A stretch of 64,000 bases of DNA from assembly GCF_011752935.1 (NCBI RefSeq), contig NZ_VWWO01000001.1, positions 2,232,001 to 2,296,000 on the forward strand. Direction: 5' to 3'. The first letter of the stretch is position 1; the number at the start of each line of letters is the position of its first letter. Made by a program: the position numbers and the translations under genes. This DNA comes from Chitinophaga sp. Cy-1792. GTDB lineage: Bacteria; Bacteroidota; Bacteroidia; Chitinophagales; Chitinophagaceae. Under the pieces are notes generated by a model. The model was not told where the DNA came from and did not search any database. It saw only the letters and a list, made by a program, of their open reading frames with translations. Positions 37,601 through 43,234 of the stretch are shown here, in pieces.

Positions 37601-40070
37601 AGATAATATAATTGAGAAGCCTGAATTGTACCGCATAGTTGCCACGCCTGTAGGATGGCCAGGTATGAGCAGTGACTCTCTGGACGTGACTATCATCGAT
37701 TATACCAGCACGATCCCAGCTAACCTGAAGATGAAACTGACGATCGACAGTACCTCACTCCAGAAAGGCCATAGTTCTAAGATGACCATCGGCTTCATGA
37801 CCGACAGCATCGTAGCTCAGGAAGATATCGTGATTAACCTGGCACCGGCAGCTACTTCCGAAGCAGGCACCGGCGATTATACCATCAGTCCTGCCAGGTT
37901 TGTATTACCTGCCGGTGAGCATACCTTTGATTACACACTGAATGCTACCGCCAACAATATCATCACTGGTGATCAGAACCTGGTACTGGCAGGCACCTAT
38001 GTGGACCATTACTTTGCCTATGATCTTCAACCAATACCTACGGTTATTATTAAAGATGTAGTAGAACCTTCCGTGCAGCTGCTGAAAAATAAAGATGCTG
38101 CCGAACCTGCTACCGCTGGCGCCTATACGGTGAAACTGCCACAGAACTATACCGCTATGGCTCCTGTGAATGTTACCTTGTATGTAGGCTCCGTTCCTGG
38201 GGCTACCAACATTGGCAGTGTAGCCACTACCGTTACCATTCCCGTAGGTAGTAACAGTGCGGATGTACAGGTGCCGGTAATAGATAACCATGTAATAGAA
38301 GGAGATGAATTCCTGCCGGCAGCCCTGAAAACCGCTATCATGAACCGCGGGGCTACTGCGATCAACTTCAAGGTGGATACAAAAGATACCGTGAAACTGA
38401 CTATCCATGACGATGAAAGTGATGCCACCGGCGCCAAAGCTACTGCCAGGGAAATGCTGGTGGAGAAAGTGAAAGATGCGGCAGAACCAGATATCCAGGG
38501 TCAGTTTAAAATCAGATTTACAGATAACCTCCTGACAGCGGTACAACCGGTACAGGTCAACTATACCGTTGGCGGTACTGCTACACCGGACGTGCGCTAC
38601 AAAAAACTGAGCGGAACAACCACCATCCCGGCAGGACAAAATGAGGTGATCATCAATGTAGATCCTATAGATAATAATATAATAGAGGGAGATGGTACCG
38701 TTTCTCTCCAGTTGAAGAATATAACCAGCAGCCTGGTGAATGTTACCTGGCCGATCTCCGCACAACAGACACCAGACCTGATCATCAGGGATAATGATAC
38801 CATGAAGATCAACCTGACCACGAAGGATACAAAAGTACCAGAAGGGTCTCCGGTAACGTATACACTGCATTCTGTAAATATGGCTGCCATTGCGGTGCCG
38901 GTAAGAATTCAGGTAGACCAGGATGCGGTACGCAGCTTCAAAGCCAGCACAGGTACGGTTGTTCCGGGTACTGTCAGCGGTAATATCCTGACTGTGATGA
39001 TGCCGGCTATGCAAACCGATTACAACTTCACCCTCACCGCTTCCGATGATGATATCAATGATGAAGACGGGTTCCTGAAAACGACCCTGTTGCCATATGC
39101 CGGAACCAGCAGCACACCACTTTATATAGAAGGTGATCAGACTACAGCCAATGTAATCATTGAGGATAATGATCCATTGATACTGACGTTCACGAAAGAT
39201 AAATACAGCGTGAAAGAAGGTAATCTGGGAGATAGTACACCACTGAAGTTTGTCGTGAACCTGAGTAATAAGAGCTCCCGTCCGGTAACAATCAACTTCG
39301 ACTATGAAGAAGCAACAGAAGGGGTGTCTTATCCGTTCTTCGACTTCAGAGCTACACCGGGAGAGGACTTCATCATGAAAACGAAACAGATCGTTATTCC
39401 TCCGTTTGAAGGTAGCGGTGAATATGTAGTAACCATTATTGGTGACACTACATTCGAACAGAATGAGTCCTTCTTCATTAAAATGACCAGTGCTACGGTA
39501 CCTACTAACACCCACGTACCTACGTTTGGCGAGCCGTCCAAAGCGCTGGGCATCATCCTGAACGATGATCCTATGTGCGGCGAGTGCGATACCGATGGCG
39601 ATGGCCTGACCAACGCGGAAGAGGATATCAACAGAAACGGTGATCCGTTTGACGATGATACCGATGGCGATGGTATTCCAAACTTCCTTGACCTGGATTC
39701 TGATGGTGATGGTGTTCCTGACTCCGTGGAAAGATGGACAACAGACGGCCGCTATACCGGTAATAACAACGGATGGATCAGAATACACCCTGCTATCTCT
39801 CCCAATGGTGATGGAAAAGGAAATGACCAGATGTGGATCGAAAACATCGGTAGATATCCGAAAAATGAAGTCGTGATATTTAACCGTTGGGGTGGTGTGG
39901 TTTACAAAACAACGAATTACGATAACGCTTCCAATAACTTTAAAGGAAAGTCCAATACTGGTGGTGCATCAGGTAGCGACGTTCCGGATGGCTCTTATTT
40001 CTACTGCATTACGCTTGATGTAGATGGAAAACAGGAGCGTGTTACTGGTTTCATTGTTATAAAACGATAA
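28605..40070 (+). CDS. giant T9SS-exported Calx-beta repeat adhesin
   Basis: A 3821-residue surface protein. The frame opens at 28563, but the ATG at 28605 begins a normal signal peptide (GLLMLTVLFLAALTTTAQ, cleavage near residue 28). Residues about 29-463 are a unique head of unknown fold. Residues about 464-3650 are some 27 Calx-beta-like modules of roughly 110-120 residues, each with a DEG/EG turn and a DD-x-T or DN-x-I-E-G motif. Most follow a fixed A-B-C cycle, with a near-identical block at 31758-34934. A calcium-binding stretch (DTDGDG, DSDGDG repeats) is at about 3655-3705. The last 95 residues (ISPNGDG, IFNRWGGVVY, GTY-like PDGSYFY) form a CHU_C/type B sorting domain for the type IX secretion system. 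It resembles SprB-type gliding or attachment adhesins. It is the first gene of a four-gene operon. Confidence 0.9.
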   Translation: MPQRFLMGIKGLLMLTVLFLAALTTTAQQVVINPTGGNTATDGLRIVVSPTPADTGTNYDFRVYRNGRTETKNDFSYFSSTFKNPVGIQPLIVFYATGAPNGQPFTDYMTPVLDKILPVIGDGSQATPYQVWVYSHIDYVRPSNSQTYHFILRTVFSYVKGKKYVDLKYTLYCKDGNSIIPYLFLGEAATVQASGPSDAASSLNLLGYADVIGSPTTARVVGMSRVSGTPASKVYRIADTIFSSYNLRNAGERLAPGVKSPELYGNIEGQYAPENTQPRGMAVCIPFRTTNNAISPNKGPYSVGANIRIGYDDTNDPTQTSAVTEPMPTDNGMAGNTQVTVAFKAAAQSGLEGNIVDSARALQLTVSGGVLYYPAFMPFRINAAGSTEAHPAVANVDYDYNQVGIWIPAGDYRTKAANITFPGIMIKGNTKLEYDRTLNLELLPSPDNLVTLGTQTTTQYTIIDDEPSDISVDAATATVDEGTTHTIHIKLPDGVLASEPITISAAVFADPANKALEGDNLDFKKIPDAVIPINGNGADLSMVINNDLVLENDEPVNIQFTAIVMGKTKTVNQVVTIKDKTRDNPANLNISVTPDPAAILAEGYEGDMTVSLPPGVTTDNDIAVNLTTGGTATNPDDYTLTTSVTISKTSTGSTTTHLHLLPDNLLEGDETIVLGGGGTDGITTTFKVVPNTLTIKDASYPLTTNVILHCDSTSITEGGTVGAGFWLELPNGLVAGKDWVFNLSGSIGTPEDPTRYTLPAQVKIPAGASVSPKIFILAPSNTVLNDNVTLTVTASCTDNNIPSAGNVKINILDNTRGTSANSNKITVTPVQTMLAEGSKTGFVISLPSGITSATPITVTLNKNAAASTATLTSSDYTLQNNVFTIDAKSSSITTADVLTAATDQILEGSEVLALDVDPGTGFTAAATSVTITDETRKIASNLKLQFVTPDPALLIEGYKGTVTLALPTGVTTEIPLSATVSFAGTATNPDDYTLTPTTFTFTGNSKDLTLDLIADGLMEGPETIILSAAVNDTTSSAFTVTGTTMTIIDKDYPPAHDLILHLDNTSIKEGNTTGVGFWVELPDNITTQNALTFSLSGSVGTPDDATRYNLPATVTIPAMGKQSPKVYIKAPFNFVLNDDVTLTIKAVCTTDANIPTGTTAQLQILDDTRTTTPGSNKVTVTPVTATVAEGAGTAFTISLPENITSATPITVTLTRDASSTLSTTNDYILHQSVFTIPAKTNSISTAANTFEALTDMILETTETLVSNVDAGTNMTADPVTVSVTDETRKNTAYTKLDFTTDAANLLIEGYSGKVTVSLPAGVTTEVPITVTLKDNTGTATITDDYTLLPSSLKFTGSSAQFSLTLVADHLMEGPETLVLDATAVDDLTQAFTVTPNTITIIDADYPPAHDLVLHLDNASVKEGNTTGVGFWVELPDNIVTQRALTFSLSGSVGTPDDATRYNLPATVTIPAMGTQSPKVYIKAPSNFVLNDDVTLTIKAVCTTDANIPTGTTAQLQILDDTRTTTPGSNKVTVTPVTATVAEGAGTAFTISLPENITSATPITVTLTRDASSTLSTTNDYILHQSVFTIPAKTNSISTAAKTFEALTDMILETTETLVSNVDAGTNMTADPVTVSVTDETRKNTAYTKLDFTTDAANLLIEGYSGKVTVSLPAGVTTEVPITVTLKDNTGTATITDDYTLLPSSLKFTGSSAQFSLTLVADHLMEGPETLVLDATAVDDLTQAFTVTPNTITIIDADYPPAHDLVLHLDNASVKEGNTTGVGFWVELPDNIVTQRALTFSLSGSVGTPDDATRYNLPATVTIPAMGTQSPKVYIKAPANLILNDDVTLTIKAVCTTDANIPTGTTAQLQILDDTRTTTPGSNKVTVTPVTATVAEGAGTAFTISLPENITSATPITVTLTRDASSTLSTTNDYILHQSVFTIPAKTNSISTAAKTFEALTDMILETTETLVSNVDAGTNMTADPVTVSVTDETRKNTAYTKLDFTTDAANLLIEGYSGKVTVSLPAGVTTEVPITVTLKGNTGTATIDDDYTLKPATVTITDHSSQFDLVLIKDGIIEGPETVVLDATATDALAQAFTVTTNTFTIIDGDYPPTNKVILHLDKTSIKEGETPGAAFYVELPDGLKTAAALTFNVSLATSDPLQAGRVSTTATVTIPANGKVSNTIYITAGTNLVLNDDITATVGVTCTDPNITTGAPLAFTIVDNTRVTSPGSNVITIAPATPAIDEGTATKFMISLPANVTSATPISITLTAKPSAAATTDYDLLKTSIILPAKTNAYTTLEDIVGATVDNIIENDETLTIGGDAGNTYTIADATLTINDQTRRKAANRVLSVVPAARLQINEGASQIYVYALPTGITTEIPITVNIAASGTATKGATGDYTVPDNVVMTTGSIVSLTVTTLTDNIVEGTETIKLTGTTTDVTGLSYTTPDIDADIIDQQYPVTLEITASPDNILEGFSSQLSVKLPNNWVAGYDIPVNIVKAATSTLDDTCHTTLPAQLIIRKDANATTPFTVQAFSNDMLGDGGTIVVQGTPADAALTATSATITVQDSTIKRPGSNIINISSNVNTLTEGQSADITVTLEGNMKSRSPIVITLGRGAASTASGSDMTFATPTVTLPAGVNTKTFTSQLTAVNDNILEADESFILTGTSGEYSINDVSLTIKDATRTIPANLVLTVTPDKTSPVKEGDLVAMHVALPAGITTEVPIQVNLTTTGTATKGDDYTLPSSFIYNKDTTLALSIIADDLVEGTETLNIAYAATDGISSFTMAGTNFDITDLQYPAHIILESTPDTIEEGKSIGSLLSAKFENNWRAGKDYVVNLSRDNASTADVTDYNALPASITIPALANKGTAGAQVLALADLILEDDEVLIVNGNTGDTNLPVDATKVTILDRTHDDPANGRIILTPVTPGHSVIEGDSYQVKVSLAPGVTSSKDILVYLAASPNSVADSTDVNGLPTTITIPAGATDYSFAFSALRDNIIEKPELYRIVATPVGWPGMSSDSLDVTIIDYTSTIPANLKMKLTIDSTSLQKGHSSKMTIGFMTDSIVAQEDIVINLAPAATSEAGTGDYTISPARFVLPAGEHTFDYTLNATANNIITGDQNLVLAGTYVDHYFAYDLQPIPTVIIKDVVEPSVQLLKNKDAAEPATAGAYTVKLPQNYTAMAPVNVTLYVGSVPGATNIGSVATTVTIPVGSNSADVQVPVIDNHVIEGDEFLPAALKTAIMNRGATAINFKVDTKDTVKLTIHDDESDATGAKATAREMLVEKVKDAAEPDIQGQFKIRFTDNLLTAVQPVQVNYTVGGTATPDVRYKKLSGTTTIPAGQNEVIINVDPIDNNIIEGDGTVSLQLKNITSSLVNVTWPISAQQTPDLIIRDNDTMKINLTTKDTKVPEGSPVTYTLHSVNMAAIAVPVRIQVDQDAVRSFKASTGTVVPGTVSGNILTVMMPAMQTDYNFTLTASDDDINDEDGFLKTTLLPYAGTSSTPLYIEGDQTTANVIIEDNDPLILTFTKDKYSVKEGNLGDSTPLKFVVNLSNKSSRPVTINFDYEEATEGVSYPFFDFRATPGEDFIMKTKQIVIPPFEGSGEYVVTIIGDTTFEQNESFFIKMTSATVPTNTHVPTFGEPSKALGIILNDDPMCGECDTDGDGLTNAEEDINRNGDPFDDDTDGDGIPNFLDLDSDGDGVPDSVERWTTDGRYTGNNNGWIRIHPAISPNGDGKGNDQMWIENIGRYPKNEVVIFNRWGGVVYKTTNYDNASNNFKGKSNTGGASGSDVPDGSYFYCITLDVDGKQERVTGFIVIKR
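31758..34934 (+). repeat. three tandem 1059-bp units inside the adhesin gene
   Basis: Units start at 31758, 32817 and 33876 (each begins with codons for YPPAHDL), exactly 1059 bp or 353 codons apart. Each encodes one A, one B and one C Calx-beta-like module. The block is nearly identical from about 31880 to about 34704; the first 120 bp or so of unit 1 and the last 230 bp of unit 3 are diverged. Confidence 0.95.
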
Positions 40071-40088
40071 TCTGAAAAGTTGGACCCT

Positions 40089-41003
40089 ATGCGCAACTTT
40101 ATAATTAAAACAGGCAGTTTACTGGCGCTTTGCTGCTGTTGCATAACCAAAACTTATGCACAGCAGGAGCCCATCTACTCTCAGTATATGTTTAACGGGA
40201 TGATGATCAACCCGGCTTACCCAAGCATGGACGAATCCTCCAGTCTTACCGCCGTTGGTCGTAACCAATGGGTAGGAGTGGAGGGGGCTCCCAAAACGCT
40301 GACGGCATCTTTTTATACACCTATAAAGGCCACCAATACAAGCTTTGGGGTGTCGCTGGTGAATGAAAAGATAACGGTCAACTCACAGACACAGGTAAAC
40401 TTCAACGTTTCTCAACGTGTAAAACTCAACGAAAAGACGTATATAGCGCTGGGTTTGAAAGGGGGAATGACGCAGTTCAGGGAAGATAACACCCAGTTAT
40501 CCACCATGGATCCTGTGTTTGCGCAAAACCAGAGTTACTGGAAATCCGACGTTGGTTTTGGGTTGATGTTGTTTACAGAAAACTTTTTTATTGGTATTTC
40601 TTCGCCAACTTTTCAGAGCTTTGATCTGGGAGGGAAGGTGAACAAGGTGGAAAGCAAAGCACATTACTACCTGCAAACCGGCTACCTATGGACTATTAAT
40701 GACAACGTAAAAGTGAAGCCGAATGTCTTGTTACGTCAGGTAACCGGTAATGGCTTCGCCTATGACCTTAATGCCAATGTATTACTGAAAAACCTTGTCT
40801 GGGTTGGTGCTTCCTGGCGTTCTGAAAAAACGCTGACGGGCATTGTCCAGGTACAGGCCACTAAAAATTTACAGATAGGTTACTCCTATGATACTCCTAT
40901 GCAATCCAATCTTAAAGGCGCACAGTCTGTATCACATGAGTTAATGGTGAACTACCGATTTGCATGGTCTAAGATGAAAGTCGTAGCTCCCCGCTATTTC
41001 TAA
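40089..41003 (+). CDS. PorP/SprF family type IX secretion membrane protein
   Basis: The open frame begins with TTG at 40080, but the ATG at 40089 is preferred and gives 304 residues with a signal peptide ending KTYAQ. The mature start QQEPIYSQYMFNGMMINPAYPSMD is the classical PorP/SprF opening, followed by outer-membrane beta strands (GLKGGMTQF, VGFGLMLFTENFFIGISSP). In Flavobacterium, SprF is needed to deliver the adhesin SprB to the surface, and genes of this family typically follow type B sorting-domain proteins. It starts 18 nt after the giant adhesin, strongly implying that it is its dedicated export or anchoring partner. Confidence 0.95.
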   Translation: MRNFIIKTGSLLALCCCCITKTYAQQEPIYSQYMFNGMMINPAYPSMDESSSLTAVGRNQWVGVEGAPKTLTASFYTPIKATNTSFGVSLVNEKITVNSQTQVNFNVSQRVKLNEKTYIALGLKGGMTQFREDNTQLSTMDPVFAQNQSYWKSDVGFGLMLFTENFFIGISSPTFQSFDLGGKVNKVESKAHYYLQTGYLWTINDNVKVKPNVLLRQVTGNGFAYDLNANVLLKNLVWVGASWRSEKTLTGIVQVQATKNLQIGYSYDTPMQSNLKGAQSVSHELMVNYRFAWSKMKVVAPRYF

Positions 41004-41019
41004 TTATAAACATGATTGT

Positions 41020-43200
41020 ATGCCAACGAAGCCAATTACATCCTATATTCTATTCCAGGGTGCCATTATTCTCTTTGCATCATGTTCTTTTGTGAAAGAT
41101 TCCGGCAGCAGTGCTTTCGGCGATATGTCGAAGGTAAACCGCGCGGAACGCCTCTACAAACGCCAGGACTACGAGCACGCGATCTCGCTGTGCAATACCG
41201 TCCTGAATAATGGCGGCAATGAAAATGTAACCCGTAAGGCTAAACTCCAGCTGGCAAGAATTTACTACGAAACCCGCCAGTTCGAAAAAACGATTAGCCT
41301 GTATGATGAGGTCCTGTATAAACCAGGTCCCGACATCGCTGCCAGCGACGTTACCAATTACCTCGACCTCCTCAAACGTACCGGCAGAGTCACAAAAGCC
41401 AAAGAAATAACTGACCAGTACCAGAAAGATTATAAAGAAGATACCCGATTTAAAAATATCTCCCAGTCGCTGGACAACTACTACGCCTTTTTCAACCGTA
41501 AAGTGGAGGAAGGGACGCATGTAGACAGTCTGCGCCTCAACCTGCCGGGTTACCAGTATGGGTTGGCGTTATATAAAGAGAATATCGTTTTTCTTTCCAA
41601 TGATGTTAAAAAGAAAGATGCCCAATCTTTATATACCAACTCCAAACTCTACATCCTTTCAGAAGAGGGAGTTACCCCGTTCAACAACAGCCTGAGAGGG
41701 GTTTTACAGATAGGGCCGGCATCTTTCTACGACAACGGACAAAAGGTAATTTATACTTCCAACAAGTTTTCTGAAGTAAGAAATGAAAAAAATGGATTTA
41801 TAAATACCAGTAACGGAACACAGTTACTGTTCGCTACATTCCAGGCAGAACACAACTCCTGGAGCAAACCTAACCCCGTTTACATCGGGAAAAATAATAT
41901 TTCGGCATCCATATTACATCCTTCAGTTGCTCCTGACGGTAAACGTTTGTACTTTGCATCCGATATGCCAGGAGGATTTGGTGGAACAGACATCTACTAT
42001 ACCGACTGGGATGCAACGGAAAAACGGTGGAAAGCACCGGTAAACATGGGCCCTGAGGTAAATACCAACGGAAACGAGTTGTATCCTTTTATATCCGGAA
42101 ACAAATTATTCTTCTCTTCTAACGGACTGGAAGGATTCGGCGGACTGGATATATTTGTTATCGACATAAATAATCAGGCAAAGGGAGCCGAACATTTGCC
42201 TTTCCCGGTAAATACACAGTTCGACGACCTGAACCCTGTACTGGATGATACCAAGCGATTGCTATACTTTACATCTGACAGATCAGGTGTACACGATAAT
42301 GATCATATCTATGTATTGAGCCTGGCCAACAACGATCCTTTGAAACAAGTAGGCATATCTTATCCCGATACCGCCCGCACTAGCGATAAAACGTCCCTTG
42401 CCGTAATACAGACGGATAACCGCCGTCAGGAAACGCTCACCGGAGACTCCCGCTACGATAACGCTATTTCAAATGAACCTGTTAAGTCATCGCCGGCAGC
42501 TACACCAGCAGCTACGCCTGTGGTGGTAGATAGCCGTACAACGACAGACTATGGCAACAGTGCCGCCAACAGTGCGCCGGAGATGATCTCCTGGCAGTAC
42601 CAGGCCGGTACTCCGGAAGCCGCCGCCGCAGCAGCTATCAGCAAAGCAAATGCCGCCCCTGCACAAGACAGACCGGTAAACAGCCATCCTGAGCAGCTCG
42701 ACTGGCAAGCCGCTACTGACGGTAACGCAGATACGAAAAAAATCGCCGTTACCAATCCGGACGTGATCGCATGGCAGAAAGCGAACCATATCGCCGACAA
42801 AAAAATGGATAGCATCGTACGTGCCGCCAATTTGCTGATACGTACGCCTGGCATCATCTATTTCGACCTGAACTCCTATGTTCCCATGGACCAGGAATGG
42901 AAAAAACTGGATTCTATCTTCCAGCTGTGGAAGACACATCCGGAAAGACTCATCCTGATCAGCGGGCATACAGACATCATCGGAACAGAAAAATATAACC
43001 TCTCTTTATCTAAAAACAGAGCAGTTTATATCCAGGAATGTCTGAAAAGCAGAGGTGTAGATCCGGAAAAAATCAGGATCAGCTATTTCGGTTCTACCAA
43101 ACCGGTGTGGATTGCAGGGGGATTTTCACTCGACCACGACCGGGAAATGTTTATCCAGTTGCAGGGAGTGAACCGGAGATGTGAAGTGAAAATATTGTAA
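41020..43200 (+). CDS. TPR/PD40/OmpA lipoprotein (PorE-like)
   Basis: A 726-residue protein. The N-terminus ILFQGAIILFASC has a probable lipoprotein cysteine (Cys22). Residues about 37-130 look like tetratricopeptide helices (RAERLYKRQDYEHAISLCNTV). Residues about 290-430 carry PD40 propeller repeats (PDGKRLYFASDMPGGFGGTDIY and later SNGLEGFGGLDIF). A linker of about 505-605 is rich in Ala/Pro, with three PE-x-x-x-WQ-like motifs. The C-terminal OmpA domain from about residue 612 has ISGHTDIIGTEKYN and LSKNRAVY, which bind peptidoglycan. This architecture matches PorE, which ties the type IX machinery to the cell wall, and the operon context supports that role. It lies 16 nt after the SprF-like gene. 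Confidence 0.9.
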   Translation: MPTKPITSYILFQGAIILFASCSFVKDSGSSAFGDMSKVNRAERLYKRQDYEHAISLCNTVLNNGGNENVTRKAKLQLARIYYETRQFEKTISLYDEVLYKPGPDIAASDVTNYLDLLKRTGRVTKAKEITDQYQKDYKEDTRFKNISQSLDNYYAFFNRKVEEGTHVDSLRLNLPGYQYGLALYKENIVFLSNDVKKKDAQSLYTNSKLYILSEEGVTPFNNSLRGVLQIGPASFYDNGQKVIYTSNKFSEVRNEKNGFINTSNGTQLLFATFQAEHNSWSKPNPVYIGKNNISASILHPSVAPDGKRLYFASDMPGGFGGTDIYYTDWDATEKRWKAPVNMGPEVNTNGNELYPFISGNKLFFSSNGLEGFGGLDIFVIDINNQAKGAEHLPFPVNTQFDDLNPVLDDTKRLLYFTSDRSGVHDNDHIYVLSLANNDPLKQVGISYPDTARTSDKTSLAVIQTDNRRQETLTGDSRYDNAISNEPVKSSPAATPAATPVVVDSRTTTDYGNSAANSAPEMISWQYQAGTPEAAAAAAISKANAAPAQDRPVNSHPEQLDWQAATDGNADTKKIAVTNPDVIAWQKANHIADKKMDSIVRAANLLIRTPGIIYFDLNSYVPMDQEWKKLDSIFQLWKTHPERLILISGHTDIIGTEKYNLSLSKNRAVYIQECLKSRGVDPEKIRISYFGSTKPVWIAGGFSLDHDREMFIQLQGVNRRCEVKIL

Positions 43201-43234
43201 GTAATAATTTTTAGCGTATATCAAAATTATAGAA

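Noticed and set aside
37905..39788. 627-codon open frame on the - strand inside the adhesin gene, and similar antisense frames at 31784-34396
   Set aside because: They arise from codon bias of the repetitive + strand gene. They lack any family likeness or start context, and the repeated ones simply mirror the 1059-bp units.
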